Notes: generated by a model from the letters alone, not told the origin. A stretch of DNA of 64,000 nt from Solibacteraceae bacterium (GCA_026984795.1 JALSRK010000023.1:1-64000); one strand, 5' to 3'. Shown: positions 7,687 through 18,849, counted from the first letter of the stretch. A program made the numbers and translations.

Positions 7687-8270
7687 AGAGCTTCGACGAA
7701 TACGTGGCGATGGCCGAGAAGGCCCACGGGCACATTTGCGCCGGCCAGATCCTGGGTCTGCGGATGGCGTTATACGGGGTGAAGCTGCTGGGTCTCGAAG
7801 ACCCGGCGGGCAAGGACCGCAAGCGGCTGGTGACTTTCGTCGAGATCGACCGCTGCGCCACCGACGCCATCACCGTGGTGACCGGCTGCCGCCTGGGCAA
7901 GCGGGCGCTCAAGTTCCGCGACTTCGGCAAGGTGGCGGCGACGTTCTGCGATCTGAAGACGGACCGGGCGGTACGGGTGGTGGCCAAGGAGTCCTCGAAG
8001 CAGCGGGCGCGGGAGCTGTACCCGGAGATCGCCGACAAGAACGAGCAGCAAATGCGCGCCTACCGGGAGATGCCCGACGAGGAGCTGTTCGAGCACCGGT
8101 GGGTGCGGGTGCGGATCGGCCCGGAGGACCTACCCGGCTACAAGGGCCCGCGCGTCGTCTGCCAGGAGTGCGGCGAGGGGATCAACTTCGCCCGTGAGGT
8201 GCGGCGCAACGGCAAGGTCCTCTGCCGGGCCTGCGCCGGGGAGCGCTACTGGGAGCCGCTCGAGGCGTGA
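7683..8270 (+). CDS. FmdE-family protein with C-terminal zinc ribbon
   Basis: This 195-residue protein belongs to the FmdE family (named for subunit E of molybdenum formylmethanofuran dehydrogenase): [20 protein letters not shown] near residues 12-31, [21 protein letters not shown] near 57-77, and a C-terminal four-Cys zinc ribbon ([17 protein letters not shown]). In bacteria FmdE-like proteins are tied to molybdenum or tungsten metabolism rather than methanogenesis. The preceding modB remnant fits this. GGGAGGGGG precedes the ATG at 7683. It overlaps thiE by 4 nt (GTGA). Confidence 0.85.
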   Translation: MKSFDEYVAMAEKAHGHICAGQILGLRMALYGVKLLGLEDPAGKDRKRLVTFVEIDRCATDAITVVTGCRLGKRALKFRDFGKVAATFCDLKTDRAVRVVAKESSKQRARELYPEIADKNEQQMRAYREMPDEELFEHRWVRVRIGPEDLPGYKGPRVVCQECGEGINFAREVRRNGKVLCRACAGERYWEPLEA

Positions 8271-8836
8271 GGCGCTACTACATCACGGACCGCAAGAGCG
8301 CCGGGGGCGTCGAGGCGCTGCTGAAGATCATCGAGCGGCGGCTGGGCGAAGGCGTCGAGATGATCCAGATCCGGGAGAAGGACCTGCCGGCGCGGGAGCT
8401 GCTGGCGCTGGTGGAGAGGGTGTTGCGGTTGCCGAACCCGCACGGCGCGAAGATCCTCGTCAACGAACGGGTGGACGTGGCGCTGGCGGCCGGGGCGGCC
8501 GGGGTCCACCTGCCGGGGGATTCGATCGCACCGGAGCGCTGGCGGCGCATCACGCCCCCGGGTTTCCTGATCGGCGTCTCGTGCCATTCGGTCGAAGAGC
8601 TGCGGCGGGCCGAGGCCGAAGGGGCGGACTTCGCGGTGTTCAGTCCGGTGTTCCGTCCGATTTCGAAGGACGCCTATGGCCCCCCCAAGGGCCTGGGGGC
8701 GCTGCGGGAGGCGTGCCGGGCGGTGCAGATTCCGGTCTACGCGCTAGGGGGCATCGAAGAGTCGAACGCACCGGCGTGTATCGAGGCCGGGGCGGCGGGG
8801 ATGGCCGGGATCTCGTACTTCCAGAAAGGCGTCTGA
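8267..8836 (+). CDS. thiE: thiamine-phosphate synthase
   Basis: ThiE joins the hydroxymethylpyrimidine and thiazole phosphates to give thiamine monophosphate. The 189-residue TIM barrel carries the family landmarks: YYITDRKS at the N-terminus, [16 protein letters not shown] with the phosphate-contacting region, [47 protein letters not shown] and [13 protein letters not shown]. The start is GTG overlapping the end of the FmdE-like gene, implying translational coupling. No thi gene is adjacent otherwise. Confidence 0.9.
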   Translation: MRRYYITDRKSAGGVEALLKIIERRLGEGVEMIQIREKDLPARELLALVERVLRLPNPHGAKILVNERVDVALAAGAAGVHLPGDSIAPERWRRITPPGFLIGVSCHSVEELRRAEAEGADFAVFSPVFRPISKDAYGPPKGLGALREACRAVQIPVYALGGIEESNAPACIEAGAAGMAGISYFQKGV

Positions 8837-8852
8837 GCAGGGCGGACGCCGC

Positions 8853-9719
8853 TCACGGCTGCCAGAAAGGGTCGCCGGCGGGCAGGAACTCGACCGGCGC
8901 CTCGGTGATGAACGTCCGTAGCCAGCGGGCGCAGTTCTCCATTCCGGGCTCTTCGGAGATGACGTGGCCGAGCAGGATGAGGGCCTTGCGCTCGCCCTGG
9001 GCGGCGGCGTCGCGGACGTACTCGACGGTCTCCCACTCGCGGGCCTCGCCGGCGATCAGCACCTCGACGTCGTCGCGGCGCAGGGCGCGGATGTGAACGC
9101 TGGAGCCGGCGGCCCCGGGGACGACGGCGATGCGGGAGCACCGCATGCCGGGGTCCCCGACCAGGCGGATGGCGGCGCGGCCGTAGGCGAGGCGGAGGGA
9201 TTCGGCCAACTGTCCGGCGGTGGTTTCCGGGATCGTGAAGAGCCGGGGCTCGTCCTTGCGCTGGTAGCCCTGCCAGCCCAGCTTGCGGACCACGCCTTCG
9301 AGGATGCCGTCGGGACGGCGGCGGTGCCAGTGGTCGTGGAAGCGCCAGACGACGAGGCCGTGGCGCTCGATGAAGCGCCGTTTGGCTTCGTAGACGGGAT
9401 CGCCTTCGAACTGGCGGGTCTCGTCGCGGTGGTTGTAGAAGGTGGGCTCGTGGGTGATGATCAGGTTCAAGCCGCGGGCGGCGGCGCGCTCCAGCACGCT
9501 TTGGGTGGCCAGAAAAGTGGTGGCGATGCCGGTGACTCTGGCGTCCGGATCGCCGGCCTTGAAGGTATCGATCGTCTTGGCCTCCCAGGCGACGCCGAGG
9601 TGGCTTTTGATGCGCTCGACGACCTGGCGGGCGGTGAGGGAGTCTTCAGCGGCGGCCGGGAACGTAGAAAGGAGAGCGGCGGCCGCCAAGGAAGCGAAAG
9701 AAACGCGTTTCGGGATCAT
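8853..9719 (-). CDS. secreted NIF3-like (DUF34) protein
   Basis: NIF3/DUF34 proteins are dinuclear-metal proteins of uncertain activity. Metal-ligand motifs are visible: NLIITHEPTFYNHRDE in the first half, and LLGHVISEEPGMENCARWL near the C-terminus. A signal peptide (MIPKRVSFASLAAAALLSTFPAAAED) precedes the domain, which is unusual because NIF3 proteins are normally cytoplasmic. The ATG at 9719 gives that peptide; the ATG at 9758 would add 13 residues. It is convergent with thiE (16 nt apart). Confidence 0.8.
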   Translation of the reverse strand: MIPKRVSFASLAAAALLSTFPAAAEDSLTARQVVERIKSHLGVAWEAKTIDTFKAGDPDARVTGIATTFLATQSVLERAAARGLNLIITHEPTFYNHRDETRQFEGDPVYEAKRRFIERHGLVVWRFHDHWHRRRPDGILEGVVRKLGWQGYQRKDEPRLFTIPETTAGQLAESLRLAYGRAAIRLVGDPGMRCSRIAVVPGAAGSSVHIRALRRDDVEVLIAGEAREWETVEYVRDAAAQGERKALILLGHVISEEPGMENCARWLRTFITEAPVEFLPAGDPFWQP

Positions 9720-9943
9720 CGGCGGGACTCCGGTTCGTCTGGTCTGGATCGCTTCCACAGGACTATCACATCGGGCGGCGGCACGGCAGGACCCTCCGGC
9801 GGCGGGCCAGATGTGTTGTCAGTGTAGAGCCGCTGGGATGGAGGGGCCGGCGAGCAGGCGGCGCCTCCGGCCGGTTCCGGGGGGCCTGAAGCCTTCCCAC
9901 CAGGGGATGCAGCCGGCGGGATGGCGCTCGCTGGCCTTGCCGG

Positions 9944-11527
9944 TTAAAGAGTGACGTTGCGCGCCAGCAAGACGGCGGGCAGGCTGCGAAGCGTCTCGAG
10001 CGTCGCCTCGGGCACGGGGGAGTCGGTCTCGACGACGGCCACGGCGCGGAGGGTCTCGCCGGGCACCGACGGCTGCTCCTCGCGGCCGAGGGAGAAATTG
10101 GCGATGTTGATGGCGGCCTCGCCGAGGATGGTCCCGATGCGGCCGATGACACCGGGCACGTCCTTGTTCTTCAGGAAGGTGAGGTTGCCGCTGAGGGTGG
10201 TCTCGACGTAGATGCCGTCTACCTGGAGCAAGCGCGGCTTGCCGAGGATGACGGCCCCCTCGACGGTGGTGACGCCCTTGTCGGTCTCCAGCTCGAGGCG
10301 GATGGAATCGGTGTGGCCGGTGCGCTTCTCGTGGCGCTCGGCGACCGCGAGGCCGCGCTGCTGGGCGATCTGCATGGCGTTGACGACGTTCACCTTCTGC
10401 GAGAGGTAGCTGTTGAGGACGCCGGCCAGGCCGCCGTTGCGGATCAGGTTGGTGTTGTTGCCAATCTCGCCGCAATAGACCAGGCGGACGGTCTGCGGGT
10501 TGCCCGCGGCCACCTGGGCGGCGAAGGCGCCGAGCTTCTCGGCGAGGCCGATATACGGGCCGACCTTCTTGTACTCGGCGGGCGAAATGGCCGGCATGTT
10601 GACGGCGTTGATGGCGACGCCTTCGCGGAGATAGCGGAGCATCTGCTCGGCGATCTGGATGCCGACGATCTCCTGGGCCTCGCCGGTGGAGCCGCCGATG
10701 TGGGGGGTGGCGATGACTTTCTCATGGGCAAGCAACGGGCTGCCCTCGGGAGGCTCCTTGGCGAAGACGTCCAGGCCGGCCCCGGCCACCTTGCCGGAGT
10801 TGAGCGCCTCGAGCAGAGCGTCTTCGTCGATGATGCCGCCGCGGGCGCAGTTGACGATGCGGACGCCGTCCTTCATCCTGGCGAACTGGGCCGGTCCGAT
10901 CATATTGCGGGTCTCGGGGGTGAGGGCGACGTGGACGGAGATGTAGTCACTCTCGGCGAGCAGGCGGTCGAGATCCACCAGTTCGACGTTGAGGTCGGCC
11001 GCCCACTGGGGGCTGACGTAGGGGTCGGTGGCGATCACCTTCATCTCGAAGGCGCGCGCCCGGCGCACCACCTCGCGGCCGATGCTGCCCAGGCCGATGA
11101 CGCCGAGGGTCTTGCCGCGCAGTTCGGTGCCGAGGAACTTCTTCTTCTCCCACTTGCCGGCCTTGGTGGAGGCGCTGGCCTGGGGAATGGCGCGGGCCAT
11201 GGCGAGCATGAGGGCCAGGGTGTGCTCGGCCACCGAGACCGAGTTGCCGCCGGGGGTGTTCATCACCAGGATGCCGGCGGCGGTGGCGGCCTCGAGATCG
11301 ATGTTGTCCACGCCGATGCCGGCGCGGCCGATGGCTTTCAGGCGGGGAGCCTTCTCGATGACCTCGCCGGGCACCTTGGCGGCGCTGCGCACCAGCAGGC
11401 CGTCGGCTTCGGCGAGGTGCTCGTGGAAGCCCTTCGGATCGGAAAGGATGACCTCGCAGTCTTCTTGCGCCCGCAGCATCTCCACTGCGGCCGGGGCGAT
11501 CTTGTCAGCTACCAAAATCTTGATCAT
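9944..11527 (-). CDS. serA: D-3-phosphoglycerate dehydrogenase
   Basis: SerA oxidises 3-phosphoglycerate to 3-phosphohydroxypyruvate, the first step of serine synthesis. At 527 residues this is the long type: catalytic domain, NAD-binding domain with GLGSIG at residues 145-150, catalytic-region motifs NCARGGIIDEDAL and TPHIGGSTGEAQ, then an intervening domain (~310-450) and a C-terminal ACT domain (~455-527, PGVIGRIGTILGEAAINIANFSLGR) that usually senses serine. GAGG lies upstream of the ATG. The class-V aminotransferase at 11645-12793 lies upstream on the same strand and probably catalyses the next step. Confidence 0.95.
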   Translation of the reverse strand: MIKILVADKIAPAAVEMLRAQEDCEVILSDPKGFHEHLAEADGLLVRSAAKVPGEVIEKAPRLKAIGRAGIGVDNIDLEAATAAGILVMNTPGGNSVSVAEHTLALMLAMARAIPQASASTKAGKWEKKKFLGTELRGKTLGVIGLGSIGREVVRRARAFEMKVIATDPYVSPQWAADLNVELVDLDRLLAESDYISVHVALTPETRNMIGPAQFARMKDGVRIVNCARGGIIDEDALLEALNSGKVAGAGLDVFAKEPPEGSPLLAHEKVIATPHIGGSTGEAQEIVGIQIAEQMLRYLREGVAINAVNMPAISPAEYKKVGPYIGLAEKLGAFAAQVAAGNPQTVRLVYCGEIGNNTNLIRNGGLAGVLNSYLSQKVNVVNAMQIAQQRGLAVAERHEKRTGHTDSIRLELETDKGVTTVEGAVILGKPRLLQVDGIYVETTLSGNLTFLKNKDVPGVIGRIGTILGEAAINIANFSLGREEQPSVPGETLRAVAVVETDSPVPEATLETLRSLPAVLLARNVTL

Positions 11528-11644
11528 CGGATGACGACCTCATCGAATTGTCTCTCCGCTGGGCCGGCGGCGGGGGGCCGTCCCGGCGGGTTGTGCCGCT
11601 GGACATCTCTGATCCCGCTACCGGGGCACGCCCCGGGACGGACG

Positions 11645-12793
11645 TCAGCCTGCCGCCTCGGCGTAGACGCGCTGGACGGCGGCCACGCCCTTGCCGTATT
11701 CCACCGGAACGCCTTGGGACGCCAGGATCAGCTCCAGTTCGGCGATGACGGCGAACAGGTCAGGGAAATCGAAGTAGCCCAAGTGGGCGATGCGGAAGAT
11801 CTTGCCCTTCATCGAGCCCTGGCCGTTGGCGATGATGGCGCCGAAGCGGTCGCGGAACCCCTTGACGATGACCCCGGAGTCCATGCCCTCGGGAGCGCGC
11901 ACGGCGGTGACGGCGGCGCCGGGGTTGTCCGGGGCGAAGAGCTTCAGGCCCAGCTCGCTGACCGCGGCGCGGGTGGCCTTGGCGAGCAGTTGCGCGTTCT
12001 CGATGAACTTGTCCATGCCCAGGCTCTTCATGTAGCGCAGCGCCTCGGCGAGGCTCAGCAGCAGCGCCGTCGAGGGGGTGTAGTTGGACTGGCCCTTGGC
12101 GGCGTTGGCGGCCTCCTTGCGGATGCTGAAGTAGTAGTGCGGCAGGTCGGAAGTCTCTTCGTGCTTCCACGCCTTGGGGCTGATGCTCATGAAGGCGAGG
12201 CCCGGCGGAATCATGAAAGCCTTCTGAGAGCCGCCGATGACGATGTCAAGCCCCCAGCCCTCGATCTCCAGCGGCATGGTGCCCAGACCGGTGATGGCAT
12301 CGACGACGACGATGGCCTCCGTATCGGCAGCGGCGCGGCCGATCGCCTCGACGTCGTGCATGACGCCGGTGGAGGTCTCCGAGGCCTGCAAGAAGACGCC
12401 GCGGACGCCCGGCTTCGTGAGTTCCTCGACGACTCGATCCGCCGGGACGGCCTGGCCGTATTCGGCGCTGAGCACCACCGGCTCGAGCCCGTAGGCCTGC
12501 GTGATCTGGACCCAGCGCTCACCGAACTTGCCCGCCGAGAGGACGACGACCCTGTCGCCCTTGCGGAAGAAGTTCGACACCGAGGCTTCCATGGCTCCCG
12601 TGCCCGAGCAGGCGAGCGGAACCACGTCCCACGAGGTCCCCATCACTTCCTTGAGGTCGGCGACGACCGCTTTGTAGACGGCCACGAAGTCCTGGGTGCG
12701 GTGATGGATGTCGGCGGCCATCATCGCGTGCAGGGCCGGCGGATAGAGGGGCGTTGGGCCGGGAGTTAAGAGCCTTGTTTTCCGGATATGCAT
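11645..12793 (-). CDS. class-V aminotransferase (alanine/serine-glyoxylate or phosphoserine type)
   Basis: This 382-residue fold-type I PLP enzyme begins LLTPGPTPLYPPAL, the canonical start of the alanine-glyoxylate/serine-pyruvate aminotransferase group. GTGAMEASVSN contacts the PLP phosphate, VVVDAITGLG has the PLP-ring Asp, and the Schiff-base Lys is residue 191 in GGSQKAFMIPPG. The ATG at 12793 gives the usual length; the open frame upstream to 12988 is spurious and overlaps the opposite-strand gene. Being next to serA, it may supply the transamination step of serine synthesis, as such pairs do in other bacteria; that is inference. Confidence 0.87.
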   Translation of the reverse strand: MHIRKTRLLTPGPTPLYPPALHAMMAADIHHRTQDFVAVYKAVVADLKEVMGTSWDVVPLACSGTGAMEASVSNFFRKGDRVVVLSAGKFGERWVQITQAYGLEPVVLSAEYGQAVPADRVVEELTKPGVRGVFLQASETSTGVMHDVEAIGRAAADTEAIVVVDAITGLGTMPLEIEGWGLDIVIGGSQKAFMIPPGLAFMSISPKAWKHEETSDLPHYYFSIRKEAANAAKGQSNYTPSTALLLSLAEALRYMKSLGMDKFIENAQLLAKATRAAVSELGLKLFAPDNPGAAVTAVRAPEGMDSGVIVKGFRDRFGAIIANGQGSMKGKIFRIAHLGYFDFPDLFAVIAELELILASQGVPVEYGKGVAAVQRVYAEAAG

Positions 12794-12883
12794 GGTTTTC
12801 CTGACGCTCGACTTTCTCGCCGCAGGGCCCCGGCGGGGGAGGCGGGGGCGGATCCGGCGGACCTGCGGCCCGAATGAATCTAC

Positions 12884-12889
12884 TAGAAT
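12884..12889 (+). promoter_or_regulatory. -10 box of the YqeY gene
   Basis: TAGAAT ending 10 nt before the ATG at 12900, with no purine-rich ribosome-binding site between them. Confidence 0.4.
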
Positions 12890-12899
12890 AGCAAACGGT

Positions 12900-13349
12900 A
12901 TGTCGCTCCTCGACAAGATCCAGGCGGAGATGACGGCGGCGATGAAGGCCCGCGACCAGGCCCGTCTCGGCGCGCTCCGGATGATCAAGACGGCCCTGAA
13001 GAAGTACCAGGTCGATCATGGGGGCAAGCTCGACGAGGCGGCCGAGATGAAAGTGCTGCAGAGCCTGGTGAAGCAGCGGAAAGAATCGATCGAGATGTAC
13101 CGCAAGGGCGGACGTGAGGAGCAGGCCGCCCAGGAGGAGGCGGAGCTGAAGATCGTCGAATCGTTCCTGCCGGCTCCGGCCACCGGCGAGGAGATGGAGG
13201 CCGCGGTGGAAGCGGCGATCCAGGAGACGGGCGCCTCGACCATGAGGGACATGGGGCGGGTGATGAAGGCGGCGCGGGAGAAGCTGAGCGGCAAGACGGT
13301 AGACGGCAAGACGCTGAGCGACAAAGTGAAGGCGCGGTTGTCCCAATGA
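12900..13349 (+). CDS. GatB/YqeY domain protein
   Basis: This 149-residue YqeY-family protein is related to the C-terminal helical domain of GatB and GatE: SLLDKIQAEMTAAMKARDQARLGALRMIKTALKK, then ESFLPAPATGEEMEAAV and MGRVMKAAREKLSGKTVDGKTLSDKVKARL. The free-standing protein has no settled function, although the GatB domain binds tRNA. The ATG at 12900 fits the family start. It is divergent from the aminotransferase and ends 9 nt from the convergent methyltransferase gene. Confidence 0.9.
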   Translation: MSLLDKIQAEMTAAMKARDQARLGALRMIKTALKKYQVDHGGKLDEAAEMKVLQSLVKQRKESIEMYRKGGREEQAAQEEAELKIVESFLPAPATGEEMEAAVEAAIQETGASTMRDMGRVMKAAREKLSGKTVDGKTLSDKVKARLSQ

Positions 13350-13358
13350 GTCCCTTAG

Positions 13359-14048
13359 TCAGCGGTGGACGATCACCTCGCGGATGTGGTCCCGCGAGAG
13401 GAAGAACTTGACGCTCTCATAGCGCTCGAAGAGCTTTTCGATTCCCCGGTTGTTGAAGCGTTCCACCGGGCGGCGCTGCGTCCTGAAGGTGAGCTGCAGG
13501 GTGTCGGGGCCGACGATGCGGTAGGAATAGACGGGCGCCCATTCTCCGGCCTCGGCGGCGTGGAAGAAAGCCAGCAGGCAGGCGCCGGGGCGGAGGATCT
13601 CGTAGAGCCGGTCGACGACGGCCAGCAGAAGCGGCCGGTTCAAGTGCTCCAAGGCATCCCAGGCGAAGACCCCGTCGATCGATTCCGGTTCGTAGCCGAG
13701 GGTCTGGTCGATGAAGGCCTCGATACGATTGCGCTGCGACGGGCCGCCGGGCGGATCTTCGGGCACGGTGATCGAGTCGAGCGTCCGGACGAAGTCCACC
13801 GAATAGAGCCGGTGGCCGAGCCCGGTAATGAAGCTGACGTTGGGCTGAGAGATTTCGCCGAGGTCGAGGATAGAGAGGCCCGTCTCGTCGCGGACGGCCT
13901 CGACGAACTGGGCCAGCCCGAGGCTTCGCTTGGTGCGCTCCCTCATTTCGCGCGGCACGGGCGGCGGAGGAGAAGAAGGTGCGGGCGCTCCGTCCGGCGT
14001 TGTGCTACGCTGCCTGCCGAAGAGGTTCCGGAACCAGTCACCGATCAC
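13359..14048 (-). CDS. class I SAM-dependent methyltransferase-like protein
   Basis: This 229-residue protein has a Pro/Ser-rich N-terminal 35 residues, then a Rossmann-type methyltransferase pattern: ETGLSILDLGEISQPNVSFITGLGHRLYSVDF (motif I is degenerate, with DLGEIS instead of GxGxG), IDGVFAWDALEHLNRPLLLAVVDRLYEILRPGACLLAFF (motifs IV-V). The weak SAM-binding loop leaves open whether it is active. The substrate is unknown. It follows the bactofilin gene by 106 nt, so a cell-envelope role is possible but unproven. Confidence 0.7.
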   Translation of the reverse strand: MIGDWFRNLFGRQRSTTPDGAPAPSSPPPPVPREMRERTKRSLGLAQFVEAVRDETGLSILDLGEISQPNVSFITGLGHRLYSVDFVRTLDSITVPEDPPGGPSQRNRIEAFIDQTLGYEPESIDGVFAWDALEHLNRPLLLAVVDRLYEILRPGACLLAFFHAAEAGEWAPVYSYRIVGPDTLQLTFRTQRRPVERFNNRGIEKLFERYESVKFFLSRDHIREVIVHR

Positions 14049-14154
14049 GGTTCACCTCGCCGGTTGTGCGGAACGTGCTGCACGTCGTTTCCTACCCGTG
14101 TCCCAGCAGCTCATGACACTCCGGCGCGCCCGGCGAACACAGGCGCGGGCGTTC

Positions 14155-14703
14155 TCACGAGCGCCGCGCCGGAGTGGCGGAGGCGCCCGCCGCGCTCGCC
14201 GGCTGCGGAGCTTCCCGGCTGGCTGGCGGTCCGGACCCGCGGCCTTCGGCCGCCGGAGCGGGCTTGCGCACGACATCCACCGAGCCCTTGAAGTAGGCGC
14301 CCTCCTCGATGGCAATCCGGGTGGTGCGAAGATCGCCGACGACTTTGGCTTCTTTCCGGACATCGATGCGGTCGATCGCTTCGATGTCGCCGTGGACCGT
14401 GCCGCGGATCACCGCTTCCCTGGCGCGGACTGCGGCCTTTACGCGGCCGTTCGGGCCGACCGTGAGGCGGTGCTCCTGAACCTCGATGGTCCCCTCGACC
14501 TCTCCATCCACGTAGAGGTCCTCGCGGCTATAGATGTCGCCCTTGACGACGACCGACTTGCCGATCGCCGCCGCGCCGGAAGCGGGGCTGGAAACCTTGG
14601 TTGGGGTCGTTTGCATGGGAATGCCCTCCCTAGCCAAATCGGCCGGTGTGGGAACCGTGGCCGCCGGCTTCGGCGGCGGCTCCTGCTTGCGTCTATTCCA
14701 CAT
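14155..14703 (-). CDS. bactofilin
   Basis: The 182-residue protein has the bactofilin (DUF583) core as a right-handed beta-helix: IGKSVVVKGDIYSREDLYVDGEVEGTIEVQEHRLTVGPNGRVKAAVRAREAVIRGTVHGDIEAIDRIDVRKEAKVVGDLRTTRIAIEEGAYFKG in short strands of about 6 residues. The disordered Pro-rich N-terminus and Ala/Pro-rich C-terminus are usual. Bactofilins polymerise without nucleotide and scaffold peptidoglycan-modifying enzymes or localise envelope proteins. AGGAAA precedes the ATG. Confidence 0.92.
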   Translation of the reverse strand: MWNRRKQEPPPKPAATVPTPADLAREGIPMQTTPTKVSSPASGAAAIGKSVVVKGDIYSREDLYVDGEVEGTIEVQEHRLTVGPNGRVKAAVRAREAVIRGTVHGDIEAIDRIDVRKEAKVVGDLRTTRIAIEEGAYFKGSVDVVRKPAPAAEGRGSGPPASREAPQPASAAGASATPARRS

Positions 14704-15071
14704 TTTCCTGGACCGTCCGGTGCGCTCTCCTCCCCGCGCCGCACCCGTGCGCCCTCCGCAGCTATTATCTTAACCCCGCAGGGCTCATGGGCGGCTGCGT
14801 GAGTGAGAGACCTACCAGGGTGGCGAGACGTCTAGTCCATGAGCGCCTCCCGGCACGGCGCCGGTCCGGACAGATCACGGCCCGGGAACGGCGCATAAGC
14901 CGAGGCTATTCTATTGCCGTGGCGTATATAGCGCGCGCACCTGATAAATTTGACAAATCCGGCGGCGCTCAGGCAGAATGGCACCAAGCGCCCTGTTCCG
15001 GAGCAACAGGCTGGAGTGGGGCGCAAGAATTCCGAAGCGAGAAGCGTGATGGACGTTGAGCGGAGGGTGAA
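14704..15071. other. intergenic region between bactofilin and leuA
   Basis: This 368-base divergent region contains a candidate leuA promoter (14950-14979) and a GATAAT-like box on the minus strand at 14764-14769 that may serve the bactofilin gene. I found no leucine-rich leader peptide or T-box-like structure that would indicate leucine attenuation, but I could not fold the RNA computationally. Confidence 0.5.
14950..14979 (+). promoter_or_regulatory. candidate sigma-70 promoter of leuABCD
   Basis: TTGACA at 14950-14955 and CAGAAT at 14974-14979, separated by 18 bp, about 90 nt upstream of leuA. The -35 is perfect and the -10 matches four of six. Confidence 0.5.
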
Positions 15072-16247
15072 ATGAGCGCTAACCGAGTCTACATTTTCGA
15101 CACCACGCTCCGGGACGGGGAGCAGTCGCCCGGCTGCAGCATGACCACCCCGGAGAAGCTCCGCATGGCGCGCAAGCTGGTGGAACTCGGCGTCGATATC
15201 CTCGAGGCCGGGTTCCCCATCGCTTCGGAAGGCGACTTCGAGGCGGTGCGGCGGGTGGCGGCAGAGTTTCCGGACATGCGGGTAGCAGCGCTGGCGCGGG
15301 CTTGCCGGTTGGACATCGAGCGGGCGGCGAAGTCGCTCGAGGGCGCCAAACGGCCGCGGATCCACACCTTCATCGCCACCAGCGACATCCACCTGAAGTA
15401 CAAGCTGCACAAGACGCGCGAGCAGGTGCTCGAAGAGGCGGTGAAGGCGGTGGAGCTCGCGCGGAGCTACGTGGACGACGTCGAGTTCTCGGCCGAGGAC
15501 GCCACGCGAACGGACCCGGACTACCTGGAGCAGGTCTCGCTGGCCTGCATCGACGCCGGCGCCACGACGATCAATCTGCCGGACACCGTCGGCTACTCGA
15601 TCCCCTCCGAGCACGGGGCGCTGATCGGGCGCATGGTGAAAGCCTTCCAGGGCCGGGCGATCGTCAGCGTGCATTGCCACGACGATCTGGGCCTGGCGGT
15701 GGCCAACTCGCTGGCGGCGGTGCAGGCCGGAGCGCGGCAGGTGGAGTGCACGATCAACGGCATCGGCGAGCGGGCGGGCAACTGTTCGCTCGAAGAGATC
15801 GTGATGGCGATGAAGGTGCGCCACGATGTCTTGCCATACGAGACGGCAGTCAATGCCCGTGAGCTGTACCCGGCCAGCCGGTTGCTGAGCGAGCTGATCA
15901 CCTTCGGGCCGCAGCCGAACAAGGCGATCGTCGGCGAGAACGCCTTCGCGCACGAAGCGGGCATCCACCAGGACGGGTACCTGAAAGAACGCACCACTTA
16001 CGAGATCATGACCCCGGACGAGGTGGGCGTGCCGGCCAGCCGGCTGGTGCTCGGCAAGCACAGCGGGCGCCACGCGCTGAACCAGCGGTGTGTGGATCTC
16101 GGCTACCGGCTCTCGAAAGAAGACCTGAACCTCGTCTACGAACGCTTCATCGCCGTGGCGGACAATCGTAAGAAGGGTCTCAACAACGACGAGATCCTGG
16201 CCATCATCCGCCAGGTGGTGGGGGCGGCCCAGCCCGCCGGCGACTGA
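15072..16247 (+). CDS. leuA: 2-isopropylmalate synthase lacking the regulatory domain
   Basis: LeuA condenses acetyl-CoA with 2-ketoisovalerate, the first committed step of leucine synthesis. The catalytic TIM barrel is complete: [13 protein letters not shown] near residues 9-21, [45 protein letters not shown] and [10 protein letters not shown]. At 391 residues it stops after the helical subdomain; the C-terminal LeuA allosteric domain (about 120 residues in typical ~510-residue enzymes) is absent. Feedback inhibition by leucine is therefore not expected. Citramalate or homocitrate synthase are alternatives, but leuBCD directly downstream favour LeuA. Confidence 0.9.
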   Translation: MSANRVYIFDTTLRDGEQSPGCSMTTPEKLRMARKLVELGVDILEAGFPIASEGDFEAVRRVAAEFPDMRVAALARACRLDIERAAKSLEGAKRPRIHTFIATSDIHLKYKLHKTREQVLEEAVKAVELARSYVDDVEFSAEDATRTDPDYLEQVSLACIDAGATTINLPDTVGYSIPSEHGALIGRMVKAFQGRAIVSVHCHDDLGLAVANSLAAVQAGARQVECTINGIGERAGNCSLEEIVMAMKVRHDVLPYETAVNARELYPASRLLSELITFGPQPNKAIVGENAFAHEAGIHQDGYLKERTTYEIMTPDEVGVPASRLVLGKHSGRHALNQRCVDLGYRLSKEDLNLVYERFIAVADNRKKGLNNDEILAIIRQVVGAAQPAGD

Positions 16248-16337
16248 AGTCCCCCGGCAAGCGTATCCCCGCTGCGGATGCCGCTCCGGCTCCGGCGGCC
16301 CGGTACACTGGAGTTCCGGCTCGAGAGACAGAAGACT

Positions 16338-17423
16338 ATGGAGTTGAAAATTCTTGTTCTACCCGGCGACGGCATCGGCGTGGAGGTGACCGCCGAAGCG
16401 GTCCGGGTGCTGAAGCGCGTGGCGGAGAAGTTCGGCCACGACCTGCGATTGACCGAAGGGCTGCTCGGCGGCATTGCCATCCACAAGACCGGTACGCCGT
16501 TCCCTCCTGAGACCGAACGGCTGGCCCAGGAGGCCGACGCCACGCTGCTGGGTGCGGTGGGGCTGCCCGAGTTCGACAACGTGGCCCCGGAGAAGCGCCC
16601 GGAGCGCGGACTGCTGGCGCTGCGCAAGGCGCTGGGCGTTTACGCCAACCTGCGGCCGGTGAAGGCCTACACGGCGCTGCTGGACGCCTCGCCGCTCAAG
16701 AACGACCGCGTCGAGGGCGTGGACATGATCATCGTGCGGGAGCTGACCGGCGGCATCTACTACGGCACGCCGCGGGGCATCTCCGGCGAGGGCGCGACGG
16801 AGACCGCGGTGAACACGATGAAGTACACGCGGGCCGAGATCGAGCGGGTCTGCCGGATGGCCTTCGAGCTGGCCCGGAAGCGCCGCCGCAAGGTCACCAG
16901 CGTGGACAAGTCCAACGTGCTCGAGGTTTCGCAGCTCTGGCGGCGCGTGGTGACGGACGTCGCCAAGGACTATCCGGACGTCGAGCTGGACCACATCCTG
17001 GTGGACAACTGCGCCATGCAGTTGATCCTGAACCCGCGGCGCTTCGACGTGGTGGTGACCGGTAACGTGTTCGGCGACATCCTGAGCGACGAAGGCGCGG
17101 TGCTGGCCGGCTCGATCGGCATGCTGGCCTCGGCCTCGGTGGGGCCGAAGCGGCCTTCGGGCGCCTATGTGGGGCTTTACGAGCCGGTACACGGCTCGGC
17201 CCCGGACATCGCCGGCCAGGGCAAGGCCAACCCGCTGGCGGCCATCGGCTCGGCGGCGGCGATGCTCGAGTACAGCTTCGGCCTGGCCGAAGAGGCGGCG
17301 GCGGTGACCGGAGCGATCGAGAAGGTGCTGAACTCGGGCCGGGTCACAGCCGACTTGAACCCGCCGGGCCAGCCGGCCACCACCGCCGAAGTGGGCCAGG
17401 CGGTCTGCGAGGCGATCGGATAA
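16338..17423 (+). CDS. leuB: 3-isopropylmalate dehydrogenase
   Basis: LeuB oxidatively decarboxylates 3-isopropylmalate to 2-ketoisocaproate using NAD. The 361-residue enzyme has [10 protein letters not shown] near residue 8, [21 protein letters not shown] (substrate-binding arginines), [65 protein letters not shown] (metal Asp residues) and [20 protein letters not shown], the NAD-specificity loop. The ATG at 16338 is chosen by family length. A weak TACACT box at 16304 may give it some independent transcription. Confidence 0.95.
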   Translation: MELKILVLPGDGIGVEVTAEAVRVLKRVAEKFGHDLRLTEGLLGGIAIHKTGTPFPPETERLAQEADATLLGAVGLPEFDNVAPEKRPERGLLALRKALGVYANLRPVKAYTALLDASPLKNDRVEGVDMIIVRELTGGIYYGTPRGISGEGATETAVNTMKYTRAEIERVCRMAFELARKRRRKVTSVDKSNVLEVSQLWRRVVTDVAKDYPDVELDHILVDNCAMQLILNPRRFDVVVTGNVFGDILSDEGAVLAGSIGMLASASVGPKRPSGAYVGLYEPVHGSAPDIAGQGKANPLAAIGSAAAMLEYSFGLAEEAAAVTGAIEKVLNSGRVTADLNPPGQPATTAEVGQAVCEAIG

Positions 17424-17442
17424 GACAATAGGAACAGGATCC

Positions 17443-18845
<1,403 letters not shown>

Positions 18846-18849
<4 letters not shown>

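Noticed and set aside
10313-12769. Long open frame of about 818 codons on the plus strand opposite serA and the aminotransferase
   Set aside because: It is an antisense shadow of GC-rich genes; its translation is Gly/Asp/Val-rich repeats without domains, whereas serA and the aminotransferase on the minus strand have complete family motifs.
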